Of a stretch of DNA of 64,000 nt, positions 1-10,439 are shown in pieces. Each line of letters opens with the position of its first letter. Within the stretch, counting starts at the first letter, position 1. A model generated the notes under the pieces. That model was given only the letters and a program-made list of their open reading frames with translations, made no database searches and was not told the origin of the DNA. The stretch comes from Lumbricus terrestris (Eukaryota > Annelida > Clitellata > Crassiclitellata > Lumbricidae), in NCBI GenBank assembly GCA_949752735.1, contig OX457036.1, forward strand, positions 511,121 to 575,120, in the 5' to 3' direction. Both the position numbers and the translations under genes were made by a program.

Positions 1-75
<75 letters not shown>

Positions 76-217
76 CGATGATGACGATGATGACGATGAC
101 GACGATGACGACGGCGACGGTGACGACGACGACTACGATGGTGGTGGTGGTGGTGGTGGTGGTGGTGGTGGTGGTGGTGGTGGTGGTGGTGGTGGCGGTG
201 GTGGTGACAATAATGTG
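1..217. repeat. (TGA)n then (GGT)n microsatellite at window edge
   Basis: About 70 bp of pure TGA/ATG trinucleotide grades through GAC-interrupted copies into a long GGT run. It stops about 10 bases before the first Cys-rich exon, so it sits in that gene's upstream intron. The open frame through it (poly-Met, then poly-Val) is a product of the repeat and not a gene. Confidence 0.95.
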
Positions 218-227
218 ATGATTCCAG

Positions 228-359
228 GGAAAGTTCATGAATATGGATGCAAGAAGTCTTATCATTGCGAGGGTGGAGCGATTTGTTCGAGTGCGAGATG
301 CGTTTGTCCAACTGGATATGCGACGACTCATGGAAGCTTCAAATGCATCCGAATTGGTG
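228..359 (+). CDS. Cys-rich (EB/EGF-like) secreted protein, internal exon
   Basis: The exon opens after the AG of ATTCCAG and ends before a GTAGGA donor (an alternative GTGGTA donor lies 3 bases earlier). Both borders are phase 1, the usual phase of extracellular cysteine modules. The 44 residues carry six cysteines: CKKSYHC, then CEGGAIC, SSARC, VC, PTGY and a last C about 12 residues on. The C-x-C-P-x-G-Y ending resembles EB modules and EGF-like repeats of invertebrate secreted or receptor proteins. Joined to the exon at 1832 it reads on in frame as IGATTNVPLGGEC. The start of the gene lies before the window. The function cannot be told from two exons. Confidence 0.6.
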
Positions 360-1831
360 GTAGGAATACTAACACTAGATTTTGAATAGTTGTGCAGATA
401 GAGAAGTAATTATTATAGTTGTGGTCAAAGCACTTTCAAGTAGTCAGACAGTTACTGTAGAGAATTATTTCTGTCACTTTTAAACTGGATTTCAATATTA
501 TTTATGGTTGACTAATCGTTTACGGCAAAACAGAATCATATCCAGAAAACAATTTTTGGAAATTTTACCATTTTGGAGGTGGTTTTACCTTTACGACGTG
601 ATTGGGGGAGGAATAATTAGAATAATAATAAAATCATCCCATGGTGTATAAAAGATGATGATTTTTGCCCATTACACAGGCAGAAAAAGAGTTTTCACTT
701 GAATAAGTAGTCTCTCTGTCTTTGTCTGTCTGTCCTTCGTTACAGGTCATATTTAGGATTAATCAAACAATCAGTCAGAATTTATATAGCGCCCTTTTAG
801 GTACCTTCTCAGAAGCACCTCTGCCGAGATCAAGCAAAAAAACAGTCTTCAGCAGTGTGTGTGAAATTGAGAACAGTTTCGGAGATGTCGCATAGTCAAG
901 GGAAGTCCATTCCAGGTTGTTGGACCAACCACAGAGAATGAACGCTGCATTGTTGCAGAGCGAGTGAAAGGAGCCATTAAGTCACCATGGACAGCAGAGC
1001 GCAGTGCGCGACGACCTATGTAAGTGGAAAGAGGGAGACAAAGCTCACACAGATAAAAGGGTGCCCAGCCTGATAGGCATCGTCACACCAAAAATGCAAT
1101 CCTAAATGAGATGCGCTGCGGGAAAGGAACCCAGTGCAAGATCTCGCGCATATATTGGGATACACGGTGGGACTTGGTGAACTCCCAAATAAGTCGTGCG
1201 GCAGCCCGGTGTACCCTCTCCAACCTCTCAATCCTAACACGCGGGAGATCAGCAAAGATGGAGGCGCAGTAGTCGAGGCGGTTCAGCACATAATCATGGA
1301 CAAGAGAAGCTGCAGCTTTAGAAGTCAGAGAGCGAGCATTGACCCTGAGCTGCCGCAGTTGGTAGTAGCAACTGCGGCACACCTGATTTGTATGAGATGC
1401 AAGGGTGAGTTCAGAGTCCAGGAGCACCCCAGGGTCACGCACCACCGAAGAAAAAGTCACAGGTGGGAATTGAGAAGCGAGAACGCTGAGGTCGAGTTTA
1501 GCCAGCTGTTGCCTAGTGCCCAACCAAATGAATGATGAATGATGAATGGTAGAAGAGTCGGTACTCGTTTGATTATGAATAATCGATGACGTCGTAAATC
1601 GTTTCTTAACGTTATTTGATGGACATCTATGAATGACCTGTCCAAGTGTCCAAGTGTCCATCTTTCCACCGATCATGATAATTATAAGGACAGTCCGTCT
1701 GTTTACTCATTGTAGTTGATTGTTGATTGTTTGGCAGGAGGCAGAAGACTCTGGAACGGGGAGTGAGTCTATTAATGTCCATAACATTGTCATACAGTAA
1801 GTGAAGTGGATTGGATGTTTGGTTGTTGTAG
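360..1831 (+). other. Intron of the Cys-rich gene
   Basis: Non-coding on the + strand. It is mostly an antisense LINE 3' end (about 765-1540). The rest shows CT-rich stretches near 700-735 and a short GAAT/GATG run near 1530-1555, where the LINE is truncated. It ends in a GT-rich stretch and the AG at 1830-1831. Confidence 0.5.
765..1540 (-). mobile_element. CR1/L2-like LINE, 5'-truncated 3' end with frameshifts
   Basis: Read on the minus strand, the first ~150 codons match the carboxy-terminal part of the reverse transcriptase ORF of CR1/L2-type non-LTR elements. Visible blocks are FIWLGTRQQL, DPGVLLDSELTL, CRSCYYQLRQLR, LDYCASIFADLP and RVHRAAARLIWEF. A stop at about 1083 breaks the frame. 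The remainder continues in other frames, including FSVVGPTTWNGLPL near 925. The copy ends in a tail containing the motif GCGCTATATAAA (reverse complement at about 783-794). Truncation at the 5' side and several stops make it a dead copy. Its 3' motif recurs around the window and at the end of a SINE at 52.5 kb. Confidence 0.85.
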
Positions 1832-1951
1832 CTACGACGAATGTGCCGCTAGGCGGCGAATGTGACGAAGTTAACGACCGGATCTACTGCGCCTCTGATC
1901 TCGTTTGTCACCGATGTGCCTCAACAGCCAACGTCTATCACTGCGTCAAGT
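1832..1951 (+). CDS. Cys-rich (EB/EGF-like) secreted protein, second exon
   Basis: A 120-nt exon between an acceptor ending GTTGTTGTAG and a consensus GTAAGT donor, phase 1 on both sides. The 40 residues contain GGECDEVNDRIYC, ASDLVCHRC and NVYHCVK, that is five cysteines in an EB-like spacing. The donor is followed at once by a (TG)n microsatellite. If it splices to the acceptor at 2227, the first codon formed is TAA, so this would be the last module before the stop. A more distal exon cannot be excluded. Confidence 0.6.
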
Positions 1952-1964
1952 GTAAGTGTGTGTG

Positions 1965-2014
<50 letters not shown>

Positions 2015-2055
2015 TGTGTGTGTTTGTGTTTGTGTGTGCGTGTGTGTGTCGTATT
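1952..2055. repeat. (TG)n microsatellite
   Basis: About 90 bp of TG/CG dinucleotides beginning directly at the 5' splice site of the preceding exon. Two open frames over it (poly-Val-Cys and poly-Cys-Val) are repeat translation. Confidence 0.9.
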
Positions 2056-2227
2056 ATAGCCCGCAGTCGACCGAGTTATGTACGAAAGTTTGAAAGTCTG
2101 CAAATGAATTATTAATAATTGTATGAAGTGTGATCAGAAATGTCTAGCAGCAATGCTCTCTCAGTCAGAACTTTGATCTCGATTCCTGTCGGTTGAAAAT
2201 CGGGAACTAAATTGATAATTATTGCAG

Positions 2228-2575
2228 AAAAGGTCGTTGGAAAATCTGCTATGTTTGAAGAGTCCATTGAACTGTAATGGAGTTGGCACAGAATGGCACG
2301 AAAACGACAGAAGAATGGACAAGTTTCTTCAAGTCAGTAATTACCGTCGAAGGCAAAGTAGTTGCACCGCAGTTCAGAGATATCCCGAAAGTACTTCAGT
2401 TATTGATATTGGTGCTTTGAGGTAACTCGAGAAGACGTCGAGGATAACCATCGAGGTTAAGAGGGAAATGCTTCCGGTCCATGGATTGCGATGGACCTGA
2501 ATGAAGAAGCTGTAGAAGATTATTGACAGCAGCGCAGTCATAGTTCCTCTTACTATTCAATAAATCACTGATTAG
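2228..2575 (+). other. Possible terminal exon / 3' UTR of the Cys-rich gene
   Basis: An acceptor (AATTATTGCAG) precedes AAAAGG. With the phase-1 T from the previous exon it gives an immediate TAA stop. An AATAAA hexamer lies at 2558-2563. This makes a coherent stop plus 3' UTR model. The alternative is that a coding exon lies further downstream. Transcript data would settle it. Confidence 0.35.
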
Positions 2576-4206
2576 GAATGAGTTTTGTCAGACGGTTGGT
2601 ACACGTGTGCATGTATGCACTATGCACGTGTGCAGATGTCATCTCGAATACACTGAAAATATGACTGAAAACTTAGCCAGAAAAGTAGAGAATCAATGTC
2701 CTGGACCGCATTAAGGATAGAGTGGATCTGGGTGAGCTGCTGCCCTTCTATGGTCCCATCTGACATCTGACAATCCACGGGTCCACCGTGCACGCGCGTA
2801 TTTGCAGCTATAGGCCCCTCAAAACGTTCGGCCTGGGATGTATCAACCTATTAATAGCACAAACCTAAATGCGGACCTGCCATACAGCGTTGTTGATATC
2901 GATCCAATGAAAGGCTGTGGAATATTATTTTACTAAGAGATAAAAAACATGAATCATTTGTGTTAATTATAAGATAATCATCACCGATGTCAGGATCTGT
3001 CTGTCTGACTAAATTGCTGGAAACAGTGGAAGGGTGTTAGGTCAGGCGCTGCATGATGCTGGCTTTGGGATGGAGGTTGTCTTTCTGGACTATCAGAATG
3101 ATGTCGATGTCACCCCGCCTCCCACCAGAAGATCTGTGTCACATATTGTGCAGTATTAAAGTATAAGTGATCAAGAGATTCTGGACATTGCTGGTGCTCT
3201 GATGGATTCAGGAGTTCATCATTATGAAGAAAATCGTCAATGCCATGGTAAATGGACAAGTAATGAAAATGTCATAGATGAACTGAATTCGTTACATGAT
3301 GTCCAGCTATGATAAAGCAATTAAGCAAACTTTGTGTCTTCTTCTTCAGGTTTTCTGCCCCAGTGCCCATATATGCAGGTTCGAACAACGCAAAATGTTA
3401 CCGTGTTTTTTTGTGTACAAACATTTAATTAACAAAGTTAAAAGTATGTAGACAAGAAGAAAGACTTCAATATTAATCTGCATTTAAATATTATTTCCTT
3501 GCAAAGAAGAAGAATTAGAGATGTTCCTTTCGAGACTCGTAAAATTTTTCATAAACTTGAAAATCGAAATGAAGAATCTTCATTCAGATAACAAAAACAT
3601 GATATCATCAATGACGACCAGATCTATGACTGCTTGACAAGCAACGTTAGAAAATAATGAGGACCTAGTACCCACATTCAGCTGCAACACTTTAAAACAC
3701 AAACTGGGCGGTTGTACATGTATAAAATGAAAATAGGAATTGGAGGCTTAATATTGGCTCAAAAATTATAATCTGTGAACTGCAATTCAGTATTCGCTAG
3801 AGGAAAAATGTCTCTCAGTCACATTTACTTCGCTAGGCGAACCATTTAAATGAAAATTGTTCTGATCGCCTTGTTGTTATGCAAGAAGCATCAAGAATCG
3901 ACAGATTAAAGATTGCAATTGATTACTTCGAAGGCAGTCTTGTCTAATCTTTCGAATGGAGTTGAGAGGTCAATGGATCAGCAAAAGTTGCTGCAAGACC
4001 TAGAGCTGAGCATAGGAATATCAGAGCATAGATGTCTAGAATTAGGCCTATACACCAATGGGTTTCAGTGAAGCTATGATAAACCTATATACTTGATTCG
4101 GTACTTCAGTAAGGGCTAAGTGTTTAAAATTTTGTCTAGGCGTTTGAGTAAGGCCTGCAGGTATTTTTAGTTATGACTAAGTGCTTGAATTGGACTTAGC
4201 TGCTGA
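2576..4206. other. Non-coding; a degenerate ORF relic near 3060-3310
   Basis: No intact gene. Around 3060-3310 on the + strand, two adjoining open pieces read FGMEVVFLDYQNDVDVTPP and then ISDQEILDIAGALMDSGV, separated by a stop. That looks like a decayed protein-coding copy, probably of transposon origin, but I do not recognise the family. From 3830 to 4600 the sequence is AT-rich with scattered variants of AAGTGTTTGAAT. Confidence 0.4.
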
Positions 4207-4419
4207 CAGGTTTTTTTAACGTGCAGTTCTACACAAAATGTGCAGTTCTAAATGGATTCGTGCAGTTGTAGAAACACTTCCGTCACGTTCCGTGCAGTTA
4301 AAACTAGTAAAAAATAGGTCATTTTCCTCAGATTGGGAGTAATTTACCATGGAGGACGAGAAAGGAGAGAAGAGGATGTGCACTTGTGCAGTTCTAAAAA
4401 TTCCTTAAAAACAGCCCTG
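4207..4419. mobile_element. hAT-type MITE, 213 bp
   Basis: The ends are CAGG-TTTTTTTAA on the left and, as reverse complement, CAGGGCTGTTTTTAA on the right. The flanking 8-mers are GCTGCTGA (4199-4206) and TCTGCTGA (4420-4427), a 7/8 match, the target duplication size of hAT elements. Internally the word GTGCAGTT(C/A) recurs four or five times. There is no coding capacity, so it would depend on a transposase encoded elsewhere. Confidence 0.7.
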
Positions 4420-6120
4420 TCTGCTGAATTAGATCTAAGCCTGAAGTAATGCTTGCGTTGACATCTAAGCCTTTGAGATAATTATGCCTGGGAAGCCTAA
4501 TTGAGCTACACCTAAGTGTTTGAATTAGGAATGGTGTTCTGGTTAATAATACCTAGGTTTTCATACTTTCCGAAGAAAAGGTAATGTATTCTTATCGTGC
4601 TTTTAGTTCTGCTGGCCGATGACTACAGTCTACCGAATTCTTCAGGGATCTCCTCTCGAACATCTGCTTCATGCAGTCTCTGTCTATCTATCTTCGCCAT
4701 TCTTACACATCACCTGTTATACAACACCGTAAGGTAGAAGAAATACGGTGAGACAATGACAACTAGCGCCATTGTTATTAACATAATAATCATCATTGTG
4801 ATTTGTAATATTTGCAGAGCTGAGATTTATTTCATTCACGGTGACTGATTGCTGTTGGCCGGTTGGCATATCTCGATTCGTGTTGACTTTTGTGGTCAGT
4901 GTATTAAAGAAAGAATTAAGAATTTTAGTATAGATTCCAAAGATTTGTAACTTCGTTTTTTTATCAAACTCTTCCAAATCCCACAGCTGTGAAGTAATTG
5001 AAAAGAAGTTGGGATCAGATCTTGACCCTAGCACAGTTCAAACGTTGATAACATATTATAATAGCAGCCTTAGTTTTTTGACATGCATTCGTACATCTCG
5101 GTGGTCTGTGCAATTTCAAGGCACTCACGGAGACGGGGGGATGACAAGTTTTTGACGAGTGAAAAACCACTCGGTTTACCGCTTAAAGTCTGTGAGTGTG
5201 TGTTATTTCACATTTGTACGAGAACCTTTCAAGAATATTTGAATGAGTGAACTCATAATAGATTATTGTTGGTTGTTCATTAAATTGTCTTTAATGCGTT
5301 TTAGAAATGTCTTGCATTTTCGTTTTTTATGAAGTTCCTTTGTTGTTGTTTTTTCTCTCAAGGTACAATAAGATCTTTCTTTCATTTCTTTAGGAGTTGT
5401 GAAGAATCGAATTCTGTTCCCGAAAAAGTTCCGACGAATCAAAAGATTCCGACGGACGCGATCGCAGCTTCTGGACAGTATTTTTTAATTGTAGCTGTTG
5501 AAATTTATATAGCGCCTCTTCATTTGAAACTGACTGCATGCGACCAGTGATGTGATACATCAAAGATTAATTAGTAGGTAGGTCAGTGCTAATAAAACTA
5601 GAAAAGTCGTAGGTGGCGAGTCCCTGCACTCCCGTAGAACCTGGCCAGCGGATTCCAATCCAGAGCTGACAGATGAAATAGATTCAGAGTAAATGTGGAT
5701 TTAATCGAGATTATAATATTCCTAGATTCACACATTGGAATGCGATCACACAGATGAGCAGACGGCTGTCATCGTCGTCACAGAAGTCGTTGTCGTCTCG
5801 AATCATCTTGACCGATGCAGTGATGCTCATCAATTGTATAGACAGTCTCATCATTTCGTCATCGTCATCATCGTCATCGTCATCATTGTCATCGTAATCA
5901 TCGTCATCGTCGTCATCGTCATGATATCATCAACTGCATCTGATTCGAAGTTTGTAGAAATGCGTGCATCGATATTTTTGGTTGCCAAATGAGAAAAGGT
6001 GTTTCTGTATTTGAGCGACGTTTTCTAACCCTCTGTGTTCTGTTATTTATTCTTAGCAAAAGCTTCAAGTATTATATTCAGTATCTGCGGTTATAGCAAC
6101 AGCGACATACTATTAACTAT
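4420..6120. other. Non-coding; unassigned ORF and one exon-like patch
   Basis: A 105-codon minus-strand ORF (4717-5034) has ordinary composition, but I recognise nothing in it and see no splice or promoter context. At 5394-5480 a strong acceptor (TTTCATTTCTTTAG) is followed by CpG-containing, exon-like sequence reading SCEESNSVPEKVPT, but there is no GT donor at its end. A TTTATATAGCGC motif lies at about 5507. A (GTCATC)n-like microsatellite spans about 5855-5930. Confidence 0.4.
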
Positions 6121-6224
6121 TCTATCCACATCAGAATTTTTAGGGCGCCAGAGCGTAGGCATATGTAGCACGGTGAATTGTTACATGGCGCATTGTTATA
6201 AGGTGTAATGCTGCAAGACTGGTG

Positions 6225-6655
6225 TGAAACGGAGGAAAAGAGAGAGGAGGAAAGGAAGGAATAAAGGAAGAAATGAAGCAAGGAAGGAAGGAAAGATGGT
6301 TGGAAGGGAGGAGGAACGAAGGGGTGGAGGGAGAGAAGGAGGGAGGGAGGAAGGAAGAGAGAGAGGGAGGGAAGAAGGGAAAGAGGGAGAGAGGGAGGGA
6401 GGGAGGAAGGCAGGAAGGGAAAGACGTAGGGAGGTAGGAATGTAGGGAGAAAGGAAAGAGGGAAGCAAGGAGGGAGGGAGGGAGGCAGGGAGGAGAACGA
6501 AGGAATGAAGGAAGGGTGGAAGGAAGGAAGGAAAGGAGAAAGAGAGGAGGAGAGAAAGGAAGGATGGAATAAAAAAAGAACGAAGAAAGGAAGAAAAGAA
6601 GAATGAAAAAACAGAGATGGAGGAAAGAAGGAACGGAGGGAGGGAGGAAGATGTT
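6225..6655. repeat. Polypurine (GGAA/GGGA)n tract
   Basis: About 430 bp of almost pure purine on the + strand, built from GGAA and GGGA words. Long Ser/Pro/Leu/Phe frames on the minus strand come from this composition and are not genes. Confidence 0.9.
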
Positions 6656-6769
6656 GGTCAATGTATCGATGACTGATTGTCATTCGCTCCGTTCCACTGA
6701 AATCGTGTTTTCCAGTGACGACATTAATATCCATATCCTTCCTTCTCCGTCTTTTCCTTCATGGTATGT

Positions 6770-6892
6770 GTTTATGCATATTTGTATGTATGTATCTATG
6801 TATGTATGTTTGTATACATGCATGTATGCATGTATGTATGTATGAAATATGTGTGTACATACATACCTACCTAACTACATACATACAAAGCC
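6770..6892. repeat. (TATG)n/(CATA)n tetranucleotide repeat
   Basis: TATG runs over about 6775-6845, then CATA/CCTA runs to about 6890, so the two halves are partly complementary. It adjoins the truncated LINE fragment that follows and may mark an insertion end. Confidence 0.8.
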
Positions 6893-6904
6893 AAACCATG
6901 CAGG

Positions 6905-7335
6905 TTAAGCAAACAGAAGGCGTGCTAATGAGGTGGCCTGAACTACATCATGAAAGCGTGTTTCGGAGAGGCCATGAGCTACAAGAACACGTATGGCATA
7001 GATTAATTGGCATGCCTTGCTAAAAAAAATTAATCCGGCAAATATGGGGTCAAAACTAAGTTTATCCGTTAAGGTTACTTCAAGAATAAGAGACTCAGAA
7101 ACCCTAGTCAGTCCAGTTATAATAGATGGAGGGAGATTGAGTAATTTAGGCCGCGGACGCTTAAATATCATTTCTTTGGATTTACTGTGGTTGAGTTTAA
7201 GATTACAAGTACATGTATGTGCCCAATTTGCAACATTTTCAAGTTCAAAAGAAGTGGTAGCGGATGAGGGAATTAGGATATAGCTGTCGTCAGCGTATTT
7301 CAGCAACCGATTAATGCAGTGAATGGGTTGTGTCA
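6905..7335 (-). mobile_element. Non-LTR retrotransposon fragment, YADD reverse transcriptase
   Basis: The minus strand reads about 133 codons with LLKYADDSYIL (the YADD catalytic box), then ELENVANWAHTCTCNLKL, LNHSKSKEMIF, ITGLTRVSESLILEVTL, and AIRVLVAHGLSE with VQATSLARLLFA. This is the palm-thumb region of a LINE reverse transcriptase. The frame is open but truncated at both ends, and expected endonuclease and upstream RT blocks are missing. It differs in sequence from the CR1/L2-like copy near 1 kb, so it is a second LINE lineage. Confidence 0.85.
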
Positions 7336-7944
7336 GGTTGTGTCAGGCCAGAGATAACCACCACAAAATCAGCCGCTTACTTGTAATACACATGAAATTT
7401 ATATAAAAATTTAATAGTAAAATACCATCTTTGGCCATTTTCAAACTAATAATAATAATAGTTAACGTTTACAAAATAAATCCGCCAACCGTGCATATAT
7501 CTATGTATCGGCCATATTACACTGGTCAACACATAAAATGTATCCTAGATGAAAATAGCAAATCTTAACTAATTTTGAGGTGCTGAACACGAATATGATG
7601 GTAAAATTTGTCGATTAGCTCTCGTTCGGGAGAGACAGAGATGGTTACGTACAAATGTCTCAATACGCATTGAGTCGGCCTACATATGTGGGTCATGACC
7701 ATTAATTTTCTCAACGCTGTATTTCAAACTACATATTGCAACACAATAATGTGTCGTAATGCATTAACCTGCCATGCAACCCCTCCCCAGTGAGCAAGAA
7801 AATTTCCATAGTAGTTAAAAGACGAGAAATTGGCCGGTGACCTTTGCTGTTCGAATGGTTTGGAGAGAACCAAGCAATCATGCATATGACTACTACTTTT
7901 GCATGGTTCCACGTACTTCTGCATTCATGACAAGGAAATGGAAG
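7336..7944. other. Non-coding, AT-rich
   Basis: No ORF I can support. Contains stretches such as AATAATAATAATAG near 7447 and partial repeats. The words TGTCAATACGCATTG and CGAATATGATGGTAAAATTT recur in altered or inverted form near 9400-9540, suggesting both flanks of the following pseudogene share a repeat. Confidence 0.35.
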
Positions 7945-9084
7945 TGGTCAATAGCGCACCACCAATATACCATATGCAATCCGACCCACTCTGCATGGCG
8001 AAGGACTTCCCGTTCCGGATCCACCGAAAGAATGTTTCATTGATTCAGACGATGAGGAGGGAAACGAAGCGACTTCGGGTTCTCCGCAGCCTTCGACGTC
8101 TAGGGATGATCCTTACGTCTGCCAAGGTGTATCATCTGTGACACACATTCTCACCCAGGGTAAACTGAACAATCTTGTTCGCCTTCTGGACCTATCCAAG
8201 GCCAAGGCGGAGTTACTTGGATCAAGATTTAAATGAATAGAATCTTCTCCTAGAAAATGCCCGAGTGACATTGTTTCACACTCGTCATGGGCAGTTTGAG
8301 GAAAATTTCACCAAGGAAGATGACCCTGTCTTCTGCTTCAATGTAGATTGTCTGATGAATGCCCTCGGAATTAAACATGACCCTCAAGAATGACCCTCAA
8401 GAATGGCGACTATTCATAGACTCTACGAAATTGAGTCTCGATGCGGAGCTGCTGCATATTGGAAACCAGCTTTCATCCATTCCCGTCCACATGAAGGAAA
8501 CCTACGACAACCTAAAATACCTGTTGAATTCTGTTCAGTGCAGCAGGTATGGATGACATCTGTATTGTGACTTGAAAGTATATTGGCTTTCTTGACGAGT
8601 CCACAGCTTTCTATGTGAATTGGACAGTCGAGCAAGGACCTTGCACTAAGTGAGGAGAAACTGGCCTGAGAGGAAATCTCTGGGCGTCGGAGAGAAGTAG
8701 GCTATGTGCAACGCCTAGCAATGGTTGAAACCCAGACAGTCATGCTAATGTAATACTTGGCTGCCAAATTCCCTGGCGAAACAGAAATTAAAGAAGGAAG
8801 TTTTGTTGGTCCTCAGGTCAGTCAGATAGCTAGTCAGAGATGAAATGTTTGACAACCTGCTTCAGGGCGATAAGAAACAAGCTTAGGATTCATTTCGTCT
8901 GGTGTTAACAAACTTCCACTGGAATGTCAGGGCAGAAAACTACAAGTATTTGGTTACGGACATGTTGTCTATGACCCTATGTAGCCTATCACACGAACAT
9001 TTCGAAGAAGACATTGCAGACATGGAAAACGATACCAGGAAAGCTTCCATGTTGGCTGACTACATATATGGGCCTACTATGTGG
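7945..9084 (+). pseudogene. Relic of a multicopy TE-like gene
   Basis: Pieces in several frames line up in order with a large protein family that I recall as multicopy and uncharacterised in invertebrate genomes. In order: NAIRPTLHGEGLPVPDPP; an acidic Ser-rich stretch with SPQPSTSRDDPYVCQG; TQGKLNNLVRLLDLSKAKA then ELLGSRFK; NDPQEWRLFIDSTKLSLDA with ELLHIGNQLSSIPVHMKETY; DLKVYWLS and FLCELDSRARTLH; and near 9000 HEHFEEDIADMENDTRKASM followed by LADYIYG. At least eight stops or frameshifts and an internal duplication (GACCCTCAAGAAT twice near 8378-8402) show it is dead. The family is probably carried by a transposon, but I cannot name it. No terminal repeats are obvious. Confidence 0.7.
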
Positions 9085-9325
9085 TGCACGGTGGTGGTGT
9101 AGGGGTATGTTCAGTGCCTTGGAGCCGGAAGGTTATGGGTTTGAATCCACCTCAGGCCACCGCGTAGGGACCCTTTAGAAGCACTGTGAGCAGTCCTTCA
9201 CTCGCAATTGCATATGCGCTTCATGAAACCCTATTCAGTGTCCGTGCTGTAGTCGGGAGCGCTTCGGATTAGGGTCTTGAAGAGGCAGTGTAGCAAGTGC
9301 TCTTACATACATAGGCCTACTTGTA
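9085..9325 (+). mobile_element. tRNA-derived SINE inserted beside the pseudogene
   Basis: A tRNA-like head has a degenerate A box around 9092-9104 and a clear B box, GGTTTGAATCC, at 9138-9148. It is followed by about 170 bp of unrelated body, with GGACCCTTTAGAAGCACTG at about 9168. It sits directly at the end of the relic's last conserved block. No tail or target duplication is clear. Confidence 0.6.
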
Positions 9326-9886
9326 CGCTCACCAGACATAATCCTGAGCAGTTATACAAGAGATAGTGGGGTGTAGAAGTGAATATTTACTGGTACAAAT
9401 GTCATATGTACGCATTGTTCTATTTATAGAAACTCTTGATGATATCAGAGAAACTGGAGCTAAGTATTGAATTTCATTGTCATATTCGTGTTCAGCACCT
9501 TAAAATCTGTAGGAAAGTGCAAATTTCATGTAGGATACAAAAATTTCATGAAAATTTGCTGCCCAGTGTTATTATTGTTTGCATATAATAGACATTTATT
9601 GTGCATAGTCTATAACGGTTTTACAATTATTATGTGAGTACATGTATAAAAATACGTCTGTTATTGTTCTTCCTTCTCGTTGTATCTGCGAGTTTGTCAT
9701 TTTTTTAAATTTTATTTCTTGTCTTCTTTCTTCTTTCATTCGATTATTAATTATTTCTTTGTTTCGTTTTTATGTCTTCGTCTCTTTTTCGTTTCTATCT
9801 TTCAAAGATGAATCTTTGTTTTCGAAGCGGAGCCAATCAAGCGTAACTCTCTCCTCTCTCTCTTCAAGGCCGATTAATCTCTTAAT
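9326..9886. other. Non-coding, AT-rich
   Basis: No supported gene. T-rich sequence around 9700-9800. The 9400-9540 part shows partial similarity (inverted) to about 7520-7680 on the other side of the pseudogene. Confidence 0.3.
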
Positions 9887-10085
9887 TTGATTGATAAGAA
9901 GAACGGACAGCGGAAGAAAGGGAGGAGGGAGAGACGAATGGAGAGAGAGAGAGAGAGATACAGAGAGACAGAGAGACAGACAGAGAGAGAGAGTGAGGTT
10001 GAACCGATGCGAAAGATTGCTCGCTGCTGCTTATGTATTAGACGACCGACTCATCTCAATTCTTTTATCTATCAAAGTCATCGTC
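9887..10085. repeat. (GA)n/(GACA)n purine-rich repeat
   Basis: GGGAGGAGGG and GAGAGACAGA words to about 9997, then unique sequence. Confidence 0.8.
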
Positions 10086-10089
10086 ATCG

Positions 10090-10330
10090 TTGTCCACTTG
10101 TACCTCCGTTCTTGCCCTCCGTTCTTCCCTCTCCGTTCTTGCCTCTCTGTTCTTCCCTCTCCGTTCTTCCCTCTCCGTTCTTCCCTCTCCGTTCTTCCCT
10201 CTCCGTTCTTGCCTCTCCGTTCTTCCCTCTCCGTTCTTCCCTCTCCGTTCTTGCCCTCCGTCTTGCCTTTCCGTCTTGCCCTCCGTCTTGGCTTCCATCT
10301 TGACCTCCACTATGGCCTGCGCTTTGACCT
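10090..10330. repeat. 14-bp minisatellite, CTCCGTTCTTCCCT
   Basis: About 14 copies with small changes (TTCTTGCC for TTCTTCCC), decaying at the right end into CGTCTTGGCTTCC and GACCTC variants. The unit is 14 bp, so the same peptide series appears in three frames. None is a gene. Confidence 0.9.
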
Positions 10331-10439
10331 CTGTATTACCCCGCGTCACCGTCTCCGTGACTTGGAAATTCGATGTGGACTTAGGTCGACTCCGTTGGAT
10401 TAACACTTCTCCGTTTGGACGTCAGAGGGCAGCGAAGAA

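Noticed and set aside
4717..5034. 105-codon minus ORF with ordinary composition
   Set aside because: No recognisable motif, no splice or promoter signal, and length is within chance expectation for AT-rich DNA. Mentioned only in the flank description.
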